Positions 38,089 to 43,405 of a stretch of DNA of 43,405 nucleotides are shown here, in pieces (within the stretch, counting starts at the first letter, position 1; each line of letters begins with the position of its first letter). The notes beneath the pieces were generated by a model. It made no database searches and was not told where the DNA came from. It saw only the letters and a list, made by a program, of their open reading frames with translations. Made by a program: the position numbers and the translations under genes. This DNA comes from Myxococcales bacterium (GTDB taxonomy: Bacteria > Myxococcota_A > Polyangia > Nannocystales > Nannocystaceae). The stretch spans positions 1-43,405 of the forward strand of contig JAAZXR010000034.1 of NCBI GenBank assembly GCA_014240065.1. Direction: 5' to 3'.

Positions 38089-39246
38089 GTGGTGGCGCGT
38101 CCCCATCGTCCGACAATCTACGGTTGGCCCTCCTCGCCCTACACCGAGAAGGTGGTCCGGTACGCTCGGTTTCACCGGCTCCCGCACCAACTGATCGCGC
38201 CCACGGCGTGGCAGCTTCGCCGGAAGATCACGGAGGCCGTGGGGCGACCGATCATGCCGACCTTGGAGATCTCTCGTGGGCGATGGATCCAAGATTCAAG
38301 TGAGATTATCGACTACTTCGCGGCGCAGCTCCCTCACGATGTGGCCTTCCCATCGTCGCCTCCGCAGCGGCTGGTGAGCGCGCTGTTCGAATATTATGGG
38401 GATGAGTGGATGCCCATCTTGATCATGCACACTCGATGGAACACGCCCGAAAATCGCGCCTTCGCCGAGGCGGAGTTCGCCGCGACGGGGATGCCGTGGA
38501 TGCCGTCGGCGCTCGCGAGGCGCGTGCTGCGACCGATCTCAGACAAGATGGCCTCGTATCGCGAGGTGCTGGGGATCACCCAGGAGAGCGTCCCCGGGGT
38601 GGAGCGTCGCATCGACGCGCTCTTGCGCATGTTGAACGCGCATTTTGAAGCGACGCCGTTCTTGCTTGGAGACACCCCGTGCACGGGGGACTTCGCGCTC
38701 TGCGGTCCGCTGTATGCCCACATCTATCGTGACCCTGGCTCCCGGCATCGCTTCGATGGACACGAGCATGTCAAGCGCTGGATGGAGCGGCTCGCCGTCC
38801 CCCCGTCTTCTCCGGGTAGGTTTTTGGAGGACGGGGCGGTGCCGCCGACCCTCGAGCCACTCCTCGCGAGTATCTTCGCGGAGCAGTGGCCCTTCGCGAA
38901 CGAGGTGGTGGACGCCGTGGCGAGGTTCACGTCGCGGTCACCGGGGACGCCGCTGCCCCGCGGTCTCGGATGGGCGCCGTGCACCCTCGGCGGCGTGGAG
39001 ACGCGTCGTAAGATCGCCACGGAATCTCAGTGGAAGATTCAACGCGTGTTGGAGGTGTATCAACAGCCGTGGGTGTGCGAGTCCACGCAGGTCGAGTCCT
39101 TGCTTGAGCGGGTGAACGGAGCGGCGCTCACGAATCTCCGCGTGGATCACCCGGTGGTGCGCCGGCGAGGGAAGGCTCACTTCCTCCATCAAACGAAGCG
39201 CGCGGAGCCAGCTCCCCCGTCCCCGTCGTCTTCCGCGGAGGACTGA
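38089..39246 (+). CDS. Glutathione S-transferase-like protein
   Basis: This is a 385-residue cytosolic protein. The N-terminal thioredoxin-like part (about 8-85) reads IYGWPSSPYTEKVVRYARFH, a GST-type SPY/TxKV site, then cis-Pro and binding-site context GRPIMPTLEI, WIQDSSEIIDYFA. The C-terminal helical part includes LLRMLNAHFEATPFLLGDTPCTGDFALCGPLYAHIY (split across helices) typical of the GST C-domain. The protein is about 150 residues longer than a standard GST, with a tail (about 275-385) of unknown fold. The start is GTG 38089. It lies 29 bases downstream of the orphan RluA-associated domain gene. Its 3' end overlaps the convergent acyltransferase gene by 58 bases, so the Pro/Ser-rich last residues may be poorly conserved. 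Confidence 0.9.
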   Translation: MVARPHRPTIYGWPSSPYTEKVVRYARFHRLPHQLIAPTAWQLRRKITEAVGRPIMPTLEISRGRWIQDSSEIIDYFAAQLPHDVAFPSSPPQRLVSALFEYYGDEWMPILIMHTRWNTPENRAFAEAEFAATGMPWMPSALARRVLRPISDKMASYREVLGITQESVPGVERRIDALLRMLNAHFEATPFLLGDTPCTGDFALCGPLYAHIYRDPGSRHRFDGHEHVKRWMERLAVPPSSPGRFLEDGAVPPTLEPLLASIFAEQWPFANEVVDAVARFTSRSPGTPLPRGLGWAPCTLGGVETRRKIATESQWKIQRVLEVYQQPWVCESTQVESLLERVNGAALTNLRVDHPVVRRRGKAHFLHQTKRAEPAPPSPSSSAED

Positions 39247-40163
39247 TACTGGGGATCGAGGAGGGTCTCGATGCCGCGCATCACGATCTTCGTCATCGCC
39301 TCGAGCTTGTCTCCGTGGTCTTGTTTGATCCTGCGGGAGAACGGCACCGCGTCGTCCACGATCCGGTGGGGGGAGAGCTCGGGTCCATCCACGGCCAGAG
39401 GTGGGCCTACCCGGTAGACCACGTCGCCGCCCTTGGAGAGGGGGCTGTTTCCGGGGTAGAGGTGGTTGCTCCCGTTGCAGCCCACGGGGATGATAGGTAG
39501 CTGGAGGAACTGACTGACCTCGACGAGGCCCGTGTGGCCGGGTTTGAGGGTGAGGGAGCGGGTCCCCTCGGGGAAGACCAAGAGGTTCAACCCGAGCTCA
39601 TGGACGGCGCGCGAGTTGAGCGCCATGACCCTTCGCATCAGCGTCTCGAAGCGACCTTCAAAATCGGTGGCGAAGTCTCCGGGAGAGTCCCCGAGCAAGG
39701 ACGAGATCGCGTCCGAGCAGGTCCGCTCCGCGACGTCGACGCCGTTGGTGAGGTCGCGCAGGTAGCGATACTCCTCTCCGGTGGGCACGCGCCCCGCGTG
39801 TTCGCGAAACGAGGTGGTGAGCAGGTAGCCTCGCGAGGGGAGCGGGATATTGTTGGTCTGGTTCAAAAACCAGGTCATGAACGCGTTCTCGTAGTACTTG
39901 CCTTTCACCCACGTCGCCGTGAACGGGAGTCCATGGCGATACATTTGATACTGGAATGGCCAGTAGTTGAAGCGATCGGTGTGGTTCATCGCCAAGATCG
40001 CTCCGCCGGTCGCTGGGAGGTTTTCGATCCCCTCGATCTTGATCGAGGTGCGGCGCGGAAACCGATAGTCGGCCTTCAGCACGAGGTTCGCGAAGATGAT
40101 CTGCCCGCGAGGGCGGCGATAGAGCTTCAGCTGCTCAAGATGTTCGCCGTCGATTACCGGCAT
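39189..40163 (-). CDS. PlsC-like lysophospholipid acyltransferase
   Basis: This is a 324-residue membrane-associated acyltransferase. Motif I is MNHTDRFNYWPFQYQ at about residues 58-72. The canonical NHxxxxD is replaced by NHxxxxN, so the catalytic-dyad Asp is missing at the usual spacing. Motif III LLVFPEGTRSL (about 215) and IIPVGCNGSNHLYPG (motif IV region) are intact. The family transfers acyl chains to lysophosphatidate or related lipids at the inner membrane. The ATG at 40163 opens MPVIDGEHLEQLKLYRRP; upstream open frame (to 40688) is antisense to the PEBP gene and is rejected. The last 58 bases overlap the convergent GST-like gene. The PEBP lipoprotein gene lies upstream on the same strand, 133 bases away. 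Confidence 0.92.
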   Translation of the reverse strand: MPVIDGEHLEQLKLYRRPRGQIIFANLVLKADYRFPRRTSIKIEGIENLPATGGAILAMNHTDRFNYWPFQYQMYRHGLPFTATWVKGKYYENAFMTWFLNQTNNIPLPSRGYLLTTSFREHAGRVPTGEEYRYLRDLTNGVDVAERTCSDAISSLLGDSPGDFATDFEGRFETLMRRVMALNSRAVHELGLNLLVFPEGTRSLTLKPGHTGLVEVSQFLQLPIIPVGCNGSNHLYPGNSPLSKGGDVVYRVGPPLAVDGPELSPHRIVDDAVPFSRRIKQDHGDKLEAMTKIVMRGIETLLDPQYQSSAEDDGDGGAGSARFV

Positions 40164-40296
40164 GTGGAGAGTCTCCGAAGCCTGGGCTCGCGTGTCAACA
40201 TCGGTCGGAGGCGGTCCCCCGACCGTACCGCCCGCGCCGCGACTTGACCTGCGGATCGTTCGATGAGGGTCGAGCCCCGAGGTGGAAGCGTGAGCG

Positions 40297-41085
40297 TTAT
40301 TGGCCGGCGGGGAGCGTGACGCTCGGGTTGAGGGAGTAGAGCCCGGTGATGGAGGCTTGTGCGAGCACGTGGCCCTCCATCGCGGCCTGGGCGGCGTCGA
40401 GGGTGAATTTCTCCCCCACTTCAAGCTTCTCCACGTCCAGCGCGTAGACCGTCGTGACGTAGTGATGCACGCGCTCATCGTTCCACGGCGGACACGGTCC
40501 GTCATATCCGCCGTAGTCTCCGGCCATATTCTCGTCAGCGGCGAACCACTTTGTGTAGTCGTTGATGCCTCGGTTACCGACCTCTGTGGGCCCCGGCGGC
40601 TTGCCCTTCGGTGTGATGGCGTCGGAGTCGGCGCCAGCCTCAACATTCGTCGCGTTCGCCGGGACATCGACCAACAGCCAGTGGACAAAGGTGATGCGCT
40701 CGAGATCCTCGGCGACGATCTTTCCTTCTTGATTGACGTCGTCGAGCGCCGATGGCACGTCGGGATCGTGCATGATGATCGCGAAGGACTTGGTGTCCTC
40801 GGGCGCGCCGGACCAGCCGATCTCGGGGTTGATATTCGTGCCCATCCCCACGTGGCCCTCCGCGGCGGGGATGCAAAAGGCGTTCGTATGCGGAATCGGC
40901 CCGCCGTCGTCCCATGAGGAGGAGCTCACCGCGAACACCGGCGTCGCCGCGGTGGGCGCGGTGGGCGCCTCCCTGACCTGGGTGGTCTCGGGCTCGGGCG
41001 CAGCACTCTCGGGTTTAGGTCCGCAAGCGAAGACCGTGAGTGAAAGGCCAAAGACGACGAGGCTCCTCAAGACTGAGATTCGCAT
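40297..41085 (-). CDS. YbhB/YbcL-type (PEBP/Raf kinase inhibitor-like) lipoprotein
   Basis: This is a 262-residue protein. The signal peptide ends in lipobox VFAC (Cys at about 21), followed by a Pro/Ala/Thr linker. The PEBP core starts near residue 50. It contains NINPEIGWSGAPEDTKSFAIIMHDPDVP (in part), the DPD motif of the anion pocket, FVHWLLVDVPANATNVEAG, and GGYDGPCPPWNDERVHHYVTTVYALD, where PCPP and the HHY are the conserved pocket residues. Bacterial YbhB-like proteins are periplasmic or cytosolic with unknown ligand; export as a lipoprotein is common in Myxococcota. ATG 41085 is chosen because it starts the signal peptide; the frame is open to 41160. Confidence 0.95.
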   Translation of the reverse strand: MRISVLRSLVVFGLSLTVFACGPKPESAAPEPETTQVREAPTAPTAATPVFAVSSSSWDDGGPIPHTNAFCIPAAEGHVGMGTNINPEIGWSGAPEDTKSFAIIMHDPDVPSALDDVNQEGKIVAEDLERITFVHWLLVDVPANATNVEAGADSDAITPKGKPPGPTEVGNRGINDYTKWFAADENMAGDYGGYDGPCPPWNDERVHHYVTTVYALDVEKLEVGEKFTLDAAQAAMEGHVLAQASITGLYSLNPSVTLPAGQ

Positions 41086-41313
41086 GGCCAAGACAATATC
41101 AGGTTCTCGCTGGCCCTCGCACAAGAAGTGGCGGTTTTTACCGCGTTCATTATTGAACATCGTAGGGCGCTTGTCGGGGTCGTCGCCGTGGCTGTCAAGA
41201 AGGTCTAAAACACCGATGCATTAGGTCCATCGAGCGCTTATCCTCTCTCGTGGATTTTCGCCGGGAGCTACCCGGCGTGTTCGTGTTCACACTTCGACGA
41301 GAGGCTCATTCGC

Positions 41314-42204
41314 ATGATCGCCATCCGACGTTTATCATCGCTCGCTTCGCCTGGCGCGGCCCGCAGGCTCATCGAATTCGGGCAGACCATCGTTTTGCTC
41401 ACGCTGACCGCGTGCGCCGGTCGTGCGGCCCCGCCCGCCGGGCCGGCAGAGCTCAACGCCACCCTCTTCCATCAGCTCTCTGCCGAGTATCGGGCGGTTG
41501 TTCGACAGACATTTCTCGCGGCGGAAGTGAAGCTCCAAGAGCGGCTCGGGGATCCCGACGCTTCGGCGCTCGACGAGGCGATGGATGTGACAGACAAGCC
41601 ACCGGCCATCATCGTTGATGTGGACGAGACGATGCTCGACAATTCGCCGTGGCAGGTACGCGCGATGCGGGATGGGACGGCGTATCCCGAGGGATGGGCG
41701 GAGTGGTGCGAGGAGGCCAGCGCAGAGGCGCTCCCAGGGGCTATCGAATTCGCCCAGCTCGCGGCGTCGCGAGGCGTCACCGTTTTCTATGTGACGAACC
41801 GAGATGTGAGCGTCGACGACGCGACGGCGCGGAACCTCGCCGCGCAGGGATTTCCGATGGCGGCGGGGATCGACGTGGTGCTCACGAAGAATGAGCGACC
41901 GGAGTGGGGATCGGACAAGACCAGCCGCCGACTTCACGTGGCCGACCATTATCGCGTAGTGATGCTGCTCGGCGACAACCTCGGAGACTTCATCGGCGAC
42001 GAGTACACGCGTCTCGATAACCGAGGGCGACAAGGAGCGGTCGATCGGTTCATTGATCATTGGGGGACCGACTGGTTCATGATCCCCAACGCCATCTACG
42101 GTGGGTGGTCACAGGCGGCGGTGGGATATCGGCGCGGGCTCGGGAAGGCCGGCGAGCTTCGTCGGAAACTCCGCGCGTTGGACGACGGTCGCCCCCGGCA
42201 GTAG
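41314..42204 (+). CDS. Acid phosphatase/5'-nucleotidase lipoprotein, e(P4) family
   Basis: This is a 296-residue outer-membrane or periplasmic lipoprotein (lipobox LTAC, Cys at about 34) of the HAD superfamily, class C acid phosphatase type. The nucleophile motif is IIVDVDETMLDNSPWQ at about 98-113; the first Asp is the nucleophile and DET the general acid region. YPEGWAEWCEEASAEALPGA follows, then VFYVTNRD (motif II) and VVMLLGDNLGDF at about 213-224 (motif IV). These enzymes remove phosphate from nucleotides such as NMN or AMP for nutrient uptake. ATG 41314 precedes a twin-Arg-containing but otherwise standard signal. It is divergent from the PEBP gene, with a 228-base shared upstream region. 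Confidence 0.96.
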   Translation: MIAIRRLSSLASPGAARRLIEFGQTIVLLTLTACAGRAAPPAGPAELNATLFHQLSAEYRAVVRQTFLAAEVKLQERLGDPDASALDEAMDVTDKPPAIIVDVDETMLDNSPWQVRAMRDGTAYPEGWAEWCEEASAEALPGAIEFAQLAASRGVTVFYVTNRDVSVDDATARNLAAQGFPMAAGIDVVLTKNERPEWGSDKTSRRLHVADHYRVVMLLGDNLGDFIGDEYTRLDNRGRQGAVDRFIDHWGTDWFMIPNAIYGGWSQAAVGYRRGLGKAGELRRKLRALDDGRPRQ

Positions 42205-42292
42205 CGCGCGGCCGTCGGTTGTCGAGGCCGTCGCGTCGTCGCCAAGATCGGAGAGCGTCGTTCCCGTGACCGTGAGGTGGGCCCGCGCGGGC

Positions 42293-42814
42293 TCAGACAC
42301 CTGGGTCGAGGATTTGGGCGATGTTCCGAAGGCAGCATCGACCTTCTGGATTTTTTGTTTGGCACTCGCCCAACCCCTGCCGGCAGCGAGAGCGGATCTC
42401 GCGGACGACCGGGTTGACCGAGTCAGCGCTGCGCTTCGAACGCTCAAGATCTGATCTCCGATACCCAAAGCAGAAGCAAACGAGTGGATCGGAGGACAGC
42501 GATTTGTGATGTACCGTGGCGGACACCTCGGCCACCGAGATCGTGGTGTTCGCTCCGTAGTAGGCGACAGGGCACGCTGAGGAGAGGCACGCCCTCCACG
42601 GTATGTCCGCCTCAAGAACCCGATCGGCGCGGATGGGGCTCATCGAACTTCGCATCGATTTGATCGTGATTTGAGCCGTTGGGCGACCGCGCTCTTCACA
42701 TTCAGGACATCGTGGAGCGGCGGCTGCTCCACGATCCCGTGGGTCGGTTTGGAGGCCGCTGTCGCAGCACGGCGAAGCTGGCGTCTCTGGTGCCGGCTTC
42801 TCGGCGCCGCTCAT
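42293..42814 (-). CDS. CopZ-type [2Fe-2S]/Zn metallochaperone-like protein
   Basis: This is a 173-residue cytosolic protein. The N-terminal part (about 1-40) has a CC pair (SPCCDSG). A zinc-binding part contains CPECEERGRPT at about 35-45, then ACLSSACPVAYYG at about 77-89. The C-terminal part has VCFCFGYRRSDLERS at about 111-125, and GLGECQTKNPEGRCCLRNI near the end. The pattern VCxCFGYT..., CxCExxNPxGxCCLG is the [2Fe-2S]/Zn N-terminal domain of Archaeoglobus CopZ and related putative iron-sulfur metallochaperones. The HMA copper domain that follows in CopZ is absent. Its ATG overlaps the upstream gene stop as ATGA, so translation is coupled. No copper ATPase or mer gene is visible in this window. 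Confidence 0.88.
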   Translation of the reverse strand: MSGAEKPAPETPASPCCDSGLQTDPRDRGAAAAPRCPECEERGRPTAQITIKSMRSSMSPIRADRVLEADIPWRACLSSACPVAYYGANTTISVAEVSATVHHKSLSSDPLVCFCFGYRRSDLERSKRSADSVNPVVREIRSRCRQGLGECQTKNPEGRCCLRNIAQILDPGV

Positions 42815-43405
42815 TGAGGGATGAGACTCGCCGGCAACCGGAAGATGAGGAACTGATGATCGGGGTTCGTGCCGCCGGGCCACAGAAATGGGCTCGCCGG
42901 GTCGCTGAGGTCCCAGTCGAACCACATCCACGTCGCGTCGGGATCCATCACCGTCTGGCAGACGAGGGGGAACTCGTTTCCAGGTTGAGGTCCGCCGCTG
43001 TAGGGCGTTGTGTTGTCTTCACCGACGGCGAGCGCACCCAACATGGTCCCAGTCTCATCGACCCAGCCGCCACTTGTGGTCGCGGGGTCCAGTGTTCCAG
43101 CGTTGCATTCACCGATCATCTGATCGATGAGCGCCTCCGAAGGACCGCCGGAGCCAGGGTTGAAGTTCATCCCGGTCGCGCACACCTGCCATCCGGGATC
43201 TCCCGTGTAGACGACGGGGCCGAACGTTCCGCCGCCGTCGGAGCGCCGAAACTGACCGAGGACCCCCTGCGTCACGGAGCTGTCCGCCCAGGCGATAATG
43301 TAGAGGGCCTGGGCTTGGTCGGCCTCCATCGGATCGATGACGTAGGTCTCCGGACCACCGGTGCAATTGAAGATGTGCCCGGCGAGGGTGGCCTCAAGTC
43401 CCCCG
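42811..43405 (-). CDS. Unrecognised protein, 5' end beyond the window
   Basis: The frame is open to the right edge, and 197 residues are visible. The segment is rich in Gly, Pro, Asp and aromatic residues, with few charges, such as GWQVCATGMNFNPGSGGPSEAL, then GNEFPLVCQTVMDPDATWMWFDWDL. This looks like an extracytoplasmic beta-rich protein; a signal peptide would lie outside the window. Conserved Cys residues (HIFNCTGG, QVCATG, IGECNAG, LVCQTV) may form disulfides. An internal ATG at 43329 exists, but the frame continues upstream without a stop and with similar composition, so the gene is called partial. It overlaps the metallochaperone gene by 4 bases (ATGA). No family is recognised. Confidence 0.75.
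   Translation of the reverse strand, partial: GGLEATLAGHIFNCTGGPETYVIDPMEADQAQALYIIAWADSSVTQGVLGQFRRSDGGGTFGPVVYTGDPGWQVCATGMNFNPGSGGPSEALIDQMIGECNAGTLDPATTSGGWVDETGTMLGALAVGEDNTTPYSGGPQPGNEFPLVCQTVMDPDATWMWFDWDLSDPASPFLWPGGTNPDHQFLIFRLPASLIPQ

Noticed and set aside
40164-40688. N-terminal extension of the PlsC-like gene
   Set aside because: The extra frame is antisense to the well-conserved PEBP gene and has a low-complexity Ser/Thr/Arg/Pro translation.
42109-42615. Alternative minus-strand frame overlapping the acid phosphatase end and the metallochaperone gene
   Set aside because: The other minus frame carries the full set of CopZ-type Cys motifs; this one has none.

Overview
The window is about 43.4 kb of gene-dense, high-GC DNA with alternating gene orientation. 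It most likely comes from a Myxococcota bacterium, probably of the Nannocystaceae type. The evidence is indirect: many large secreted lipoproteins, a (Gly-Asp)n-rich lipoprotein linker typical of that group, a DUF2378-like protein, a long PrkA kinase, and many TTG/GTG starts. No rRNA, CRISPR array, phage or insertion sequence is visible. One tRNA-Val(CAC) is present. Both window edges cut into genes.

Layout. (1) 1-2893, minus strand: a soluble PAS/poly-HAMP chemoreceptor followed by the Hpt start of a CheA kinase. The first 59 bases on the opposite strand encode a CheA dimerisation-domain fragment, so the edge is an inversion or a chimeric join. (2) 3470-3616: tRNA-Val with its own promoter and terminator. 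(3) 3847-10020, plus: ridA, a membrane-anchored protein of carboxypeptidase-regulatory-like repeats, a DsbD-alpha-like lipoprotein and the PrkA serine kinase, tightly packed. (4) 10405-14808, plus: a three-gene unit of propeller lipoprotein, outer-membrane barrel and propeller lipoprotein. (5) 14798-22069: dacB (PBP4-type), an HTTM membrane protein with a small partner, oligopeptidase B, a PGAM5-like phosphatase and acyl-CoA thioesterase II.

(6) 22078-25960: error-prone polymerase dnaE2 without imuA/imuB, divergent from a DUF2378-like gene. (7) 26031-32456: a secreted M14 metallopeptidase converging on a 1131-residue TolB-propeller/amidohydrolase lipoprotein. (8) 32714-35452: a small TPR-like protein, a Cys-rich lipoprotein carrying a hexanucleotide microsatellite, and a GT39-like membrane protein. 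(9) 35454-42204: D-aminoacylase-type amidohydrolase, an orphan domain otherwise known from long RluA-like proteins, a GST-like protein, a PlsC-like acyltransferase with a variant motif, a PEBP lipoprotein and an e(P4)-type acid phosphatase lipoprotein. (10) 42293-43405, minus: a CopZ-type [2Fe-2S] metallochaperone whose start overlaps the end of an unrecognised gene that runs off the right edge.

Functional themes are the cell envelope and secreted hydrolysis (S13, S9A, M14, two amidohydrolases, acid phosphatase, many lipoproteins), with signalling (chemoreceptor/CheA, PrkA) and SOS-type DNA repair alongside. The most unusual items are the CheA inversion at the left edge, the lipoprotein-barrel-lipoprotein operon, the orphan RluA-associated domain and the CopZ-like pair. 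All family assignments were made by reading motifs by eye; no database search was run.
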